The translations under genes and the position numbers were made by a program. 38,157 nucleotides of DNA. Source: JBBDWJ01 sp040902925. GTDB lineage: Bacteria > Acidobacteriota > Terriglobia > Bryobacterales > UBA6623. A model generated the notes under the pieces. The model had not been told where the DNA came from. It made no database searches and worked only from the letters and a program-made list of their open reading frames with translations. Below, piece after piece: positions 9,564-20,139 of this stretch. Each line of letters starts with the position of its first letter. Within the stretch, counting starts at the first letter, position 1. Location of the stretch: assembly GCA_040902925.1 (NCBI GenBank), contig JBBDWJ010000120.1, positions 1 through 38,157 of the forward strand, read 5' to 3'.

Positions 9564-10103
9564 ATGCACCGAGTTTTTACCCGCCTGGCTACTCTTGTTG
9601 CCGCGGCTTCATTGGCGGCCCTCGCGGCTGCGCCTCTGAAAGCAGCCGACTATCGCGAAGAAGCGCTCAACCGCATCGCGGCGCTTGAAAAGAAGTTCGT
9701 GGGAGTGAGCGAGGCCGTGCCCGCCGATAAATATACCTGGCGTCCGGCTGAGGGCGTGCGCTCGGTCAGCGAATTGTTCTTGCATGTCGCTGGCGCAAAC
9801 TTTGGACTGCCCGCGCGAATCCTTGGGATGCCCGCTCCAGCGGGCTTTCAGGGGCAAGGCTATGACAAATCGACCACCGATAAGGCGCAGATTGTGAAGG
9901 CCGTCAAGGAATCGTTTGCGCACTTTCGGGCCTCGATTGAAAAGCTGGAAGCCGCCGACGCCGAGAAAATGGTGAAGGTGTTCGGCGGAGAAGCCAGCAC
10001 GCGGGGCGCGGTACTGGTCATGCTCGAGCATCTTAGCGAGCACCTCGGACAATCCATTGCTTATGCCCGCGTTAACGGCGTTACGCCGCCGTGGAGCGAG
10101 TAG
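9564..10103 (+). CDS. Exported DinB-like protein
   Basis: A 179-residue protein with a signal peptide (MHRVFTRLATLVAAASLAAL, cleavage probably after PLKA) followed by a DinB-like four-helix domain. Family marks are YTWRPAEGVRSVSELFLHVAGANF (first metal histidine) and the C-terminal VMLEHLSEHLGQSIAYARVNGVTPP with two histidines one helical turn apart. Export distinguishes it from the cytoplasmic DinB protein at 463-918. The start at 9564 has AGGAG eight bases upstream; the frame extends further upstream, but that part overlaps the acyl-CoA dehydrogenase gene. The GTGTAACG palindrome upstream suggests specific repression. Substrate unknown. Confidence 0.85.
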   Translation: MHRVFTRLATLVAAASLAALAAAPLKAADYREEALNRIAALEKKFVGVSEAVPADKYTWRPAEGVRSVSELFLHVAGANFGLPARILGMPAPAGFQGQGYDKSTTDKAQIVKAVKESFAHFRASIEKLEAADAEKMVKVFGGEASTRGAVLVMLEHLSEHLGQSIAYARVNGVTPPWSE

Positions 10104-10227
10104 GTCCGCCCTTCACCCATACGCAGGCGGGCGGGTCGGCTTGGTAACGCCGGCCTGCCCAGCCTCACATCACGAACTACCACGATCAAAGCCCGATCTC
10201 TTGGTTCCCGAGAGCGTCGCAAGGGTG

Positions 10228-10233
10228 TATGCT
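10228..10233 (+). promoter_or_regulatory. TATGCT box upstream of the second TonB receptor gene
   Basis: The TATGCT hexamer ends 11 bases before the ATG at 10245. If it is a -10 element, the transcript would start about five bases before the start codon and be almost leaderless, which fits the absence of a Shine-Dalgarno sequence. The same hexamer precedes the first TonB receptor gene. No convincing -35 at normal spacing was found. Confidence 0.25.
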
Positions 10234-10244
10234 CAAAAGCTCCA

Positions 10245-12971
<2,727 letters not shown>

Positions 12972-12997
12972 TTCGTAGCCGCGAGATTAGGTCGTGT

Positions 12998-13450
12998 CTA
13001 CGGGTTCTGCACCACGCCGGAGTCACTGAGCGGGTCGGTCCAGCTCAGGCCTGGAAAGCGCGCATAGTCACGATCCGTCGTTACCCAGGTGCATCCCGAT
13101 TCGATTGCCAAAGCAGCGTACCAAGCGTCAGTCACCAGGTTTCCCTTGGCATTCGCGCGCGTACACAGCGATTGAAAGATCGTCCAATGCGATGCACCCG
13201 GATGGATGACGCGGCAGAGCGGATGTTCACGCAAAGCATTCGTGAAGGTGAATACTTGTTCGACTGTCGAGGGTATGCGGAAGACGCGCGGGTGGGTAGT
13301 CACGCGGAGAACAGCCGAAAGGACTTGTTCGGAGATGCCAAACACGGATTCTCCATTCAGCACAGCCAACAACCAACGGTGGTGCTCACGGTGCTGGTTC
13401 GCGTCGGATCGAAAGGCGTAAATCAAAACATTGACATCGACGAGGATCAT
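12998..13450 (-). CDS. vapC: VapC-like PIN-domain toxin
   Basis: A 150-residue PIN-domain protein, a Mg-dependent ribonuclease toxin in type II toxin-antitoxin systems. The N-terminal MILVDVNVLIYAF carries the first acidic residue (D5). An acidic residue in GISEQVLSAVLRV, D in NLVTDAWYAALA, and TTDRDYARFPGL near the C-terminus complete the usual acidic cluster. The start codon overlaps the antitoxin stop by four bases (ATGA), indicating translational coupling. It appears intact, unlike the second PIN toxin in this window (21858). The RNA target cannot be predicted. Confidence 0.88.
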   Translation of the reverse strand: MILVDVNVLIYAFRSDANQHREHHRWLLAVLNGESVFGISEQVLSAVLRVTTHPRVFRIPSTVEQVFTFTNALREHPLCRVIHPGASHWTIFQSLCTRANAKGNLVTDAWYAALAIESGCTWVTTDRDYARFPGLSWTDPLSDSGVVQNP

Positions 13451-13689
13451 GCCACGCCGTCCATCACATCCTGCAAAGCGGCGGAATCGTCGAGGTCGAC
13501 TCCGGGAAGCAGCCCTCCCTGACCGGAAGCCGGTAACTTGTAACGACGCCGCCGGTAACCGGAAGGTCTATGCGAGTAGGCTTGCAGAATGGCATCACTA
13601 ATGACTTCGCCGAGAGATTTTCCCATCTGCTCGGCCTTTTGCTTGCAGAGTTCGAGAGCCTGATCCTGAATGTTAATGGTCGTCCGCAT
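13447..13689 (-). CDS. vapB: VapB-like ribbon-helix-helix antitoxin
   Basis: An 80-residue antitoxin. MRTTINIQDQALELCKQKA is a ribbon followed by a helix, and KSLGEVISDAILQAY the second helix of a ribbon-helix-helix DNA-binding fold. The tail, rich in basic and then acidic residues, would wrap the toxin. The start at 13689 is chosen because it begins the fold exactly; the frame runs 22 codons further up without family similarity. A TATACT box at 13698-13703 on this strand would place transcription start almost on the ATG, giving a leaderless message. Palindromes upstream (13707-13743) fit autorepression by the VapBC complex. Confidence 0.8.
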   Translation of the reverse strand: MRTTINIQDQALELCKQKAEQMGKSLGEVISDAILQAYSHRPSGYRRRRYKLPASGQGGLLPGVDLDDSAALQDVMDGVA

Positions 13690-13697
13690 CAGTATTG

Positions 13698-13743
13698 AGT
13701 ATAAGACATCACGATGCATCATGGTGATGCTATGATGCGCATC
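13698..13743 (-). promoter_or_regulatory. vapBC promoter/operator with nested palindromes
   Basis: On the minus strand TATACT (13698-13703) is a -10-like box. Upstream lie CATCAC (13707-13712) paired with GTGATG (13724-13729), the 8-bp palindrome GATGCATC (13713-13720) between them, and the 10-bp palindrome GATGCGCATC (13734-13743). They occupy the expected -35 region, so a bound VapBC complex could block RNA polymerase. Their sharing of GATGC-GCATC half sites supports one binding protein. Confidence 0.5.
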
Positions 13744-13888
13744 CCTGGAATCCAATGTGAATCAACAGCACAATTCGGTTGAGCCACAGGACGCCGGCCC
13801 TAACAGGACTCTGCACCGGCGATTTTTCGATCCCCATGGGTTGCGGGCTTGACCGAGCCTCTGCCCTGGCGGGAAACTAAGACTGCCC

Positions 13889-13896
13889 GGAGGTGA
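13889..13896 (+). promoter_or_regulatory. Strong Shine-Dalgarno of the M48-like gene
   Basis: GGAGGTGA, six bases before the ATG at 13903, is close to the full anti-16S complement and fixes the start codon. Confidence 0.6.
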
Positions 13897-13902
13897 GAGA
13901 AA

Positions 13903-14706
13903 ATGACTTGCCGCTTGTCGTTAGGTCTGATTCTGGGTAGTGTCTGGGTGCCGTTGGCCTTCGCCCAGGACGCGCCCGTTCCCTTCTATTCGGCGGAAAG
14001 GAAAATCGCGCTCGGCCGGCAACTGGCCGCCGAGATCGAAGCGGGAGCCGGGTTGCTCGACGACGAGACCGCGGTCGAATTCGTCGCAGGCTTGGCGGGA
14101 CAACTCGCGCGGGCCGCGGGGGCAGATAGGCTTCAAATCCGCGTCCTCGAGAGCGCGGAGGCAAAAACCCACGCTCTGCCGGGCGGCTTTCTTCTGGTTC
14201 GCTCCGGCCTCGTGGTTGGAACCGAAACGGCGGCTGAATTGGCCGGCATTCTCGCCCACAATATCGCTCACATCACCGCCAGGCATGGCACCCGAAATGC
14301 CTCGGGATCTCTCGGCGAAAACATGCTTAGCAGCGTCCCGCTAATGTTCCTGGGCGGCTGGAATGGCTCCTGCGCGCGCACGGCTGGCTCTCGCGCTCCC
14401 TTGGCTTGGCAGAAAGTTGCCGGGGGATACGAGGAGGAAGCCGATTTGCTCGCGCTCGGGTACCTGGACCAGGTCGGGTATGACCCCAACGGCTTGGTTG
14501 ACGGCTTCGACCGCCTCGCGACGGAGCACATCCCGGCTACGGCGCGGATGACCGCCGCGGTCCGCGAAAAAGCCCATGAGTATTCTGCGAGCGGACGAAC
14601 CTATACGACCACTTCGTCCGAGTTCGTCGAGATCCGCGACCGGCTGCCGAAGCCGATTGCCGGACAGCAGAACGAGCAGACGCCGACCCTGCTTCCGGCG
14701 CCATGA
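13903..14706 (+). CDS. M48-like (peptidase family) exported protein with altered HEXXH
   Basis: A 267-residue secreted protein. It has a signal peptide (residues 1-21, cleavage after FAFA-like LAFAQ), then the M48/BepA-like layout: YSAERKIALGRQLAAEIEAG, a central LPGGFLLVRSGLVVG strand, and the zinc helix ILAHNIAHITARHG (residues 117-129). M48 peptidases have HEXXH; here it is H119-N120-I121-A122-H123, so the catalytic glutamate is replaced by asparagine. The third ligand motif YEEEADLLALGYL is retained. Zinc binding is thus possible but normal proteolysis is doubtful, unless the Asn comes from one miscalled or recently mutated base triplet. The family usually acts in envelope quality control. 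The start is fixed by GGAGGTGA. Confidence 0.8.
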   Translation: MTCRLSLGLILGSVWVPLAFAQDAPVPFYSAERKIALGRQLAAEIEAGAGLLDDETAVEFVAGLAGQLARAAGADRLQIRVLESAEAKTHALPGGFLLVRSGLVVGTETAAELAGILAHNIAHITARHGTRNASGSLGENMLSSVPLMFLGGWNGSCARTAGSRAPLAWQKVAGGYEEEADLLALGYLDQVGYDPNGLVDGFDRLATEHIPATARMTAAVREKAHEYSASGRTYTTTSSEFVEIRDRLPKPIAGQQNEQTPTLLPAP

Positions 14707-14794
14707 GCATCGCGCTAAGGTAAGCCGCTGGCGAGTGAGCAACTGAACTACGCCTCCGGCGCCCCACTGCATCGCCGGGAGCGCGGCTTCACTG

Positions 14795-16129
14795 CTAGTT
14801 CTTCGTGCCCATCAGTTCCAGCACCGCCGCGGTCATTGCCTTCACGCCGGTTTCGATCGTTGTATCGGGAACGGGCCAATACAGCGCTGAATGCAGCGAC
14901 GGCAGCGGCGGGCCACCTTTCGCGGCGGCCGCCATGCGCGCCGCGTCGATCGTGCCGAGCCGGAACATGAAAATGGGAATGCGCGGCTCCTCGCGGCCAT
15001 AGCGGGAAAAATCCTCGCCGCCCATCTCGGCGTCGCGCTCGACGACTTTCTCCTCGCCGAACATCTGCGTCCAGACGGGAAGAAGGCGCGAAACCAACTC
15101 GGGATTGTTGAACGTCGCCGGCGTGTACTCCGCTTCGAGCACGGTGACTGTGGGTTCGCGGTCGGCGGGAACGCCGGCGGCTCTGGCGATTCCGACGGTA
15201 ATGCGCTGGATCGCATCGAGAATCTGTTGACGCACCTCGTCGGTGTAAGAGCGCACGGTGAGCTGTAGCTTGACCTCGTCAGAGATCACGTTGTGCTTGG
15301 CGCCGCCGTGAATCGACCCCACGGTTACCACCGCCGAGTCGATCGGGCGCACTTCGCGGCTCACGATCGTTTGCAGCGCCAGGATCACTTGCGCGGCGAT
15401 CACGACAGGGTCTTTCGTCGTGTGTGGATAAGCGCCATGCCCGCCGACGCCGCGAATGGTGACGTCCACTGAATCGACATTTGCCAGCGTATATCCGGCG
15501 TGGTAGCCGACGCGGCCGGTCTCGAGCGCCGCATCGACGTGATGGCCAAGCACGAAGTCGGGCCGGGGAAACTTCGTGAACAGACCCTCGTCAATCATCG
15601 CCTTGGCGCCGGCGCCGCGCTCCTCGGCGGCTTGGCCGATCATCACCAGCGTGCCGCTCCATTGATCCTTGAGCTTGCTCAACACGCGCGCCGTTCCGAT
15701 AAACGACGTCATATGGATGTCGTGGGCGCAAGCGTGCATCACGCCGACATCGTTACCGTTTTCGTCGGTGGTGCGCACGTCGCTCGCATAGGGGCGGCGT
15801 GTGTTCTCGACCACCGGCAGCGCGTCGAGGTCGGTCCGCACCATGATGGTTCGGCCGGCGCCGTTCTTCATCACGGCGACAAAGCCATGGCCGCCGATGT
15901 TGGGCGTGATGTCAAAGCCCAGCGGCTTCAATTCGGAAATCAGTTTCGCCGCGGTTTCCTTTTCGTGGAAGGAAAGCTCAGGGCGCCGGTGGAGGTGCGT
16001 GTAGAGCTGGACAAGCGAGCTCACCTCGGCGGAAGCCAACTCAGCGATGCGAGTTTGCGCGCCGGCTGACGGGAGCGTGGCGGCGGCGCAAACGGTAAAG
16101 GCGATCCATCGTAGACAGAAGTTCCTCAT
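14795..16129 (-). CDS. Exported M20-family amidohydrolase
   Basis: A 444-residue enzyme of the M20D (hippurate hydrolase/aminoacylase-like) family, which hydrolyses N-acyl amino acids or similar amides with a metal centre. A signal peptide (MRNFCLRWIAFTVCAAATLP, cleavage near SAGA) sends it to the periplasm. Metal-site motifs are HACAHDIHM (C134, H136), GQAAEERGAGAKAM (E169/E170) and the C-terminal GGEDFSRYG. The dimerisation domain lies in the middle (GVGGHGAYPHTTKDPVV). Length is normal. It converges with the M48-like gene and diverges from the SDR gene. The natural substrate is not evident. Confidence 0.9.
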   Translation of the reverse strand: MRNFCLRWIAFTVCAAATLPSAGAQTRIAELASAEVSSLVQLYTHLHRRPELSFHEKETAAKLISELKPLGFDITPNIGGHGFVAVMKNGAGRTIMVRTDLDALPVVENTRRPYASDVRTTDENGNDVGVMHACAHDIHMTSFIGTARVLSKLKDQWSGTLVMIGQAAEERGAGAKAMIDEGLFTKFPRPDFVLGHHVDAALETGRVGYHAGYTLANVDSVDVTIRGVGGHGAYPHTTKDPVVIAAQVILALQTIVSREVRPIDSAVVTVGSIHGGAKHNVISDEVKLQLTVRSYTDEVRQQILDAIQRITVGIARAAGVPADREPTVTVLEAEYTPATFNNPELVSRLLPVWTQMFGEEKVVERDAEMGGEDFSRYGREEPRIPIFMFRLGTIDAARMAAAAKGGPPLPSLHSALYWPVPDTTIETGVKAMTAAVLELMGTKN

Positions 16130-16315
16130 CGTTCCCCAATCTTACGCCGTTGGAACCGGTGAGTGCCAGGGCCGTGCCGCCCACCCCGCGCGCGCAGCTG
16201 GGCCACGTGTGGGAGGCGAATTGCCGCCTGGGGCCAATGGACCGGGCACAAGGAATGTCCCGACGTAAAGCGAACAGGCAGACTGGCCGTTTTGCTGCTG
16301 CTAAACTAGCTCGCC

Positions 16316-17104
16316 ATGGCCCACATCAAGGAACTATTTGATCTCACCGGCAAGGCGGCGCTCATCACCGGCGGCTCGCGCGGCCTTGGCGCCGAAATGG
16401 CCGAAGCTCTGGCCGAGTCCGGAGCGTCGCTGTTTCTGCTGGCGCGGCGCGAGCAGTGGCTCGGTCCCACGCTCGAGGAATTCCGCCGGCGCGGGTTCCG
16501 CTGCGAGGGGGCGCTCTGCGATGTCAGCCAGGCCGATGAGGTCGAGGCGTCGTCGGCCAAAGCCATCGAGGCCCTGGGCAAAATCGATATCCTCGTTAAC
16601 AACGCGGGCATCTCGTGGGGCGCCAAGGCCGAAGACATGCCGCTCGAAAAATGGCGCGCGGTGCTCGATGTCAATCTGACCGGCACGTGGCTTTTTTCGC
16701 AAGTCATCGGCCGCCACATGATCGAGCGCGGTTCGGGCAACATCATTAATGTGGCTTCGATCGCGGGCCTGCGTGGATCGGTGTCGCACAACATGGGGAT
16801 CTCGGGCTACGCGGCGAGCAAGGCTGGCGTGATGGGCTTGACGCGCGAACTCGCCGCGCATTGGGCCCGCCGCGGCGTCCGCGTCAACGCCATCGCGCCG
16901 GGGTTTTTCCCGTCACGCATGAGCGAAAAGGCGTTGGCGAGCATCCAGCAGCAGTACGAAGCCGGCGTGCCGCTCGGCCGTATCGGCCGCTCGGGCGAGT
17001 TGAAAGGCGTGGCCGTGTTTCTCGCCTCGGAGGCGTCGAGCTACATCACCGGGCAGACCATCGTCGTCGACGGCGGGCAAACAATTTCGTCGCTGCTTGC
17101 GTAA
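16316..17104 (+). CDS. SDR-family NAD(P)-dependent oxidoreductase
   Basis: A 262-residue classical short-chain dehydrogenase. The cofactor motif TGGSRGLG is at residues 18-25, NNAG at 95-98, catalytic S148, Y165 and K169 (GYAASKAG), and the C-terminal GQTIVVDGGQT. The pattern resembles gluconate 5-dehydrogenase and 3-ketoacyl reductase-like members, but the substrate cannot be assigned. It is about 165 bases ahead of the molybdenum hydroxylase genes, which have their own promoter, so co-transcription is uncertain. Confidence 0.9.
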   Translation: MAHIKELFDLTGKAALITGGSRGLGAEMAEALAESGASLFLLARREQWLGPTLEEFRRRGFRCEGALCDVSQADEVEASSAKAIEALGKIDILVNNAGISWGAKAEDMPLEKWRAVLDVNLTGTWLFSQVIGRHMIERGSGNIINVASIAGLRGSVSHNMGISGYAASKAGVMGLTRELAAHWARRGVRVNAIAPGFFPSRMSEKALASIQQQYEAGVPLGRIGRSGELKGVAVFLASEASSYITGQTIVVDGGQTISSLLA

Positions 17105-17165
17105 CGCCCCTGCCGCCTGGCCGTTCGCGAAGGTCAAGACGCGAGGGCGGGGAACAACTGGTTGG

Positions 17166-17194
17166 TTGCAGCGCGAGGCAAAAGAAAGTATAAG
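17166..17194 (+). promoter_or_regulatory. Promoter of the molybdenum hydroxylase operon
   Basis: TTGCAG (17166-17171), a 17-base spacer and TATAAG (17189-17194) form the best sigma-70-type promoter in this window. It lies about 75 bases before the first gene of the pair and separates it from the SDR gene. Confidence 0.5.
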
Positions 17195-17269
17195 TAGAAC
17201 GGCTGCAATGCAAAGTTGGCTCCCTCGCCGCGCCGGCTCGACCACTTCAGCCCATAAGGAGAATGGAGT

Positions 17270-17761
17270 ATGGCCAACGTAACCCTGAAGGTGAACGGCA
17301 CAACGCACACCGTCGATGTCGACCCTGCGACTCCGCTGCTTTATGTCCTGCGCAATGATCTCGGCTTGCAAGGTCCGCGGTTTGGCTGCGGACTTGGGCA
17401 GTGCGGATTGTGTACCGTGATCATTAACGGCACGGCGACCCGCTCGTGCATCATGCCGACATCCGCCGCCACCGAAGAGATCACCACACTCGAAGGGCTT
17501 GCCCAGGGAGGCAAGTTGCACCCGGTGCAACAGGCCTGGATTGAAGAGCAGGTCCCGCAGTGCGGGTTCTGCCAGAACGGGCAGATCATGGCCGCCAAAG
17601 CGCTGCTGGACAAGAACCCCAAGCCCACGGATGCGCAGATCCGCGAAGGAATGAATTCCGTCCTCTGCCGTTGCATGACGTACTACCGGATTCAGGCCGC
17701 CATCAAACGCGCGGCGCGGATCATCGCGGCAAATCGGCCGGCTTCGGAGGTGATCGCATGA
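17270..17761 (+). CDS. (2Fe-2S) subunit of a xanthine-dehydrogenase-family hydroxylase
   Basis: A 163-residue iron-sulfur subunit like IorA (isoquinoline 1-oxidoreductase alpha) or the small subunit of aldehyde dehydrogenases. The plant-ferredoxin-type cluster is carried by C40, C45, C48 and C60 (FGCGLGQCGLCTV), the second cluster by C98, C101, C133 and C135 (QCGFCQNGQ and LCRCMTYYR). It passes electrons from the molybdenum centre of the partner encoded next. AAGGAG precedes the ATG. Its stop overlaps the next start by four bases (ATGA). It has no signal peptide, so it would be exported folded with the Tat-bearing large subunit. Confidence 0.93.
   Translation: MANVTLKVNGTTHTVDVDPATPLLYVLRNDLGLQGPRFGCGLGQCGLCTVIINGTATRSCIMPTSAATEEITTLEGLAQGGKLHPVQQAWIEEQVPQCGFCQNGQIMAAKALLDKNPKPTDAQIREGMNSVLCRCMTYYRIQAAIKRAARIIAANRPASEVIA
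17748..17755 (+). promoter_or_regulatory. Shine-Dalgarno deciding the start of the large hydroxylase subunit
   Basis: GGAGGTGA directly precedes the ATG at 17758, inside the end of the small-subunit gene. It excludes the 66 codons of open frame further upstream. Confidence 0.6.
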
Positions 17762-20139
17762 CAACGCGCACGAATGTTCCGAAACAGGTCGAAGAAGCTT
17801 TGGAGCAGGCGAGCGGCACGTCCCGCCGCGGCTTCCTCAAGAACGCAGGCATGCTGGTGGTGGGCTTCAGCACCGCGGGCGCGGGTGCGCTGGCTCCATC
17901 GGCGAACGCCCAGTCCGCCACGGCTTCGGGCGCGGGTCCCTATCCCGACCCCGACTTCCGGCAACTCGATGCGTGGATCGTCATCGCCGAGGACAACACC
18001 GCCACGTTCTATGTCGGCAAGACCGACTTAGGCCAGGGCACCGGCACCGCCATCCGGCAGATCATGGCGTCCGAACTGGATATTGCTTACGACAAGACCA
18101 GCGTTGTGATGGGCCGCACCGATCTTACCGTCGATCAAGGAGGATCAGGCGGTTCGGATGCGTTCCAGACCGATGGCTGGCCGATGCGGCGCGTGGCGGC
18201 CGAGGGCCGGCGAGTGCTGCTGGATCTTGCATCGAAGCATTTCGGCGTGCCGGTCGATCAGCTCGCCGTGAGCGACGGCGTCGTCACCGTGAAAGTGGAC
18301 GCGTCGAAAAGGATTACGTACGGCGAACTGATCGGCTCGCGGAAATTCAATGTCACCCTCACCGGTAAAGACGTGAATTCGACCGCCGGCGCGGCGCCGT
18401 TGAAAGCGGTGCAAGATCTCAAGGCTGTTGGCCAGTCGCTTCCCCGCTACGACATTCCGCCGAAGGTGGACGGCTCGTTGCAATGGGCCGTGGACGTCAA
18501 GCTGCCCGGCATGGTTCACGCCCGCAACGTGAAGCCGCCGCTGGCGGGCGCCAAGCTCGTGAGCATCGACGAGTCTTCGGTGAAAGATCTGCCTGGATTC
18601 GTTCGCGTGGTGAGCAAGGGCAACTACGTGGCGGTTGTTTGCGAGCGTGAGGAGCAGGCGATCAACGCGGCCAGGCGGCTCAAAGTGGAGTGGCGGAAGC
18701 CGGCGGTGGCGCCGTTTCCAAACTCCGAAGATCTGTTTACGTACATGCGCGGCGCGACGCCGAAGTCGAGCTCCAAGCCCGACGTCATTGGCGATCCCGA
18801 CGCGGCGCTCGCGGCCGGAAAAGTCATCGAGGCCGAATACGATGTGCCTTACCAGGGACACACCGCCATCGGCCCGGCGCACGCCACGGCCGATCCGTCC
18901 GATGGGCAGATGACGATCTACTCGAACGACATGAAATCGTATGGCATGCGGAACGGCGTCGCCGAGTTTCTTCAGATGCCGCGAGACCGCGTGCGCGTCA
19001 TCTGGATGGACGGACCCCAGGGCTACGGACGCACGGCGGGTGATGACGCCGGCTTCGAAGCCGCGTTTCTCGCGAAAGAGATCGGCCGTCCGGTTCGCAT
19101 TCAGTGGATGCGCGACGAGGAGACGGCCTGGGACACCAAGGGCCCTGCGTACGCAATCAGAATGCGCGGCGCGCTGAACGCTCAAGGCAATCTCACCGCC
19201 TTGGAGTTCGACGGCCGGGCCGCCGCTTATCATCACCTCGGCTACAACGAGCCCGACACGGTGCTGATCGCGCAGCTCGCCGGCATGGGGCGCTCGACGC
19301 CGTCCCCCGGCCGCGCCGACAGCCCGTCGGATATGTACGTCGTCCCGAACCGCCGCACCACCGGGCACGTCGTGAGCATGCCGCTCGTTTTTGAAACGCC
19401 GCTGCGTACGGGAAACTTGCGCGATCCCAACGGTCCTCAGGTGACTTTTGGAAGCGAGTCGTTTATCGACGAACTGGCGGCCGAAGCGAAGGCCGACCCG
19501 GTCGAGTTCCGCCTGAAACTGCTCACCGCGAGCAGCGACGACGACGCCGGGTTCCGCCGGGCGCGCTCGATCGCCGTGATCAAAGCGGCGGCCGAGGCCT
19601 ACGGTTGGGATCCGCGTCCGTCACCGAAACCGCGCGATAGCGGCCCGATCCTCCGGGGGCGGGGTTTCGCGTACTCGTTCCGAAGCCAGACCATGGCCGC
19701 GCAGATCGCTGAAGTCGAGGTTGACCGCAAAACCGGCCACGTGTGGGTGAAGCGGCTGGTCTGCGCTCACGACTGCGGCCTGGTGATCAACCCGGAGGGA
19801 ACGCGGCGCGCCGTGGAAGGGGCCATGCTCCACTCTCTGAGCCGCACTCTTCACGAGGAAGTCACCTTCGATACCGAAAAGATTACGAGCACGCATTGGG
19901 GCTCGTCTCCAACGCTGACTCACGCCGACACGCCGGCCCAAATCGACGTGGTGATCGTGAACGGCGATCCCAACCCGGAGCGGCCCGACCTGCCTCACTA
20001 CGGAGTGGGCGAGGCGGCCTGCAAACCGTTGCTCGCGGCGGTCGCCAACGCGATCTTCGATGCAACCGGCGTGCGCCTTCGCCGGATTCCCTTTCGAGAC
20101 GCACGCGTGCTCGCCGCGCTCAAGGCCGCGCGCGTGTAG
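17758..20139 (+). CDS. Tat-exported molybdopterin-binding large subunit (xanthine/aldehyde oxidase family)
   Basis: A 793-residue catalytic subunit that hydroxylates an aldehyde or N-heterocycle at a molybdenum centre. A twin-arginine signal (TSRRGFLKNAG followed by a hydrophobic run) starts about residue 22. Family regions include VGKTDLGQGTGTAIRQ, DQGGSGGSDAFQT, DGPQGYGRTAGDDAGFEAA and, near the end, HYGVGEAACKP with the probable catalytic glutamate (about E752). The single chain contains both molybdopterin-binding halves, as in IorB-type enzymes. No FAD subunit is present, so electrons probably go to a cytochrome or quinone rather than to NAD. The start overlaps the small-subunit stop (ATGA). 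Confidence 0.92.
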   Translation: MTTRTNVPKQVEEALEQASGTSRRGFLKNAGMLVVGFSTAGAGALAPSANAQSATASGAGPYPDPDFRQLDAWIVIAEDNTATFYVGKTDLGQGTGTAIRQIMASELDIAYDKTSVVMGRTDLTVDQGGSGGSDAFQTDGWPMRRVAAEGRRVLLDLASKHFGVPVDQLAVSDGVVTVKVDASKRITYGELIGSRKFNVTLTGKDVNSTAGAAPLKAVQDLKAVGQSLPRYDIPPKVDGSLQWAVDVKLPGMVHARNVKPPLAGAKLVSIDESSVKDLPGFVRVVSKGNYVAVVCEREEQAINAARRLKVEWRKPAVAPFPNSEDLFTYMRGATPKSSSKPDVIGDPDAALAAGKVIEAEYDVPYQGHTAIGPAHATADPSDGQMTIYSNDMKSYGMRNGVAEFLQMPRDRVRVIWMDGPQGYGRTAGDDAGFEAAFLAKEIGRPVRIQWMRDEETAWDTKGPAYAIRMRGALNAQGNLTALEFDGRAAAYHHLGYNEPDTVLIAQLAGMGRSTPSPGRADSPSDMYVVPNRRTTGHVVSMPLVFETPLRTGNLRDPNGPQVTFGSESFIDELAAEAKADPVEFRLKLLTASSDDDAGFRRARSIAVIKAAAEAYGWDPRPSPKPRDSGPILRGRGFAYSFRSQTMAAQIAEVEVDRKTGHVWVKRLVCAHDCGLVINPEGTRRAVEGAMLHSLSRTLHEEVTFDTEKITSTHWGSSPTLTHADTPAQIDVVIVNGDPNPERPDLPHYGVGEAACKPLLAAVANAIFDATGVRLRRIPFRDARVLAALKAARV

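Noticed and set aside
8030..9565. 511-residue minus-strand frame over the acyl-CoA dehydrogenase gene
   Set aside because: Antisense shadow of a well-supported enzyme gene; no family features.
14706..14795. Bidirectional terminator between the converging M48-like and M20 genes
   Set aside because: I could not find a stem with a T-run on either strand.
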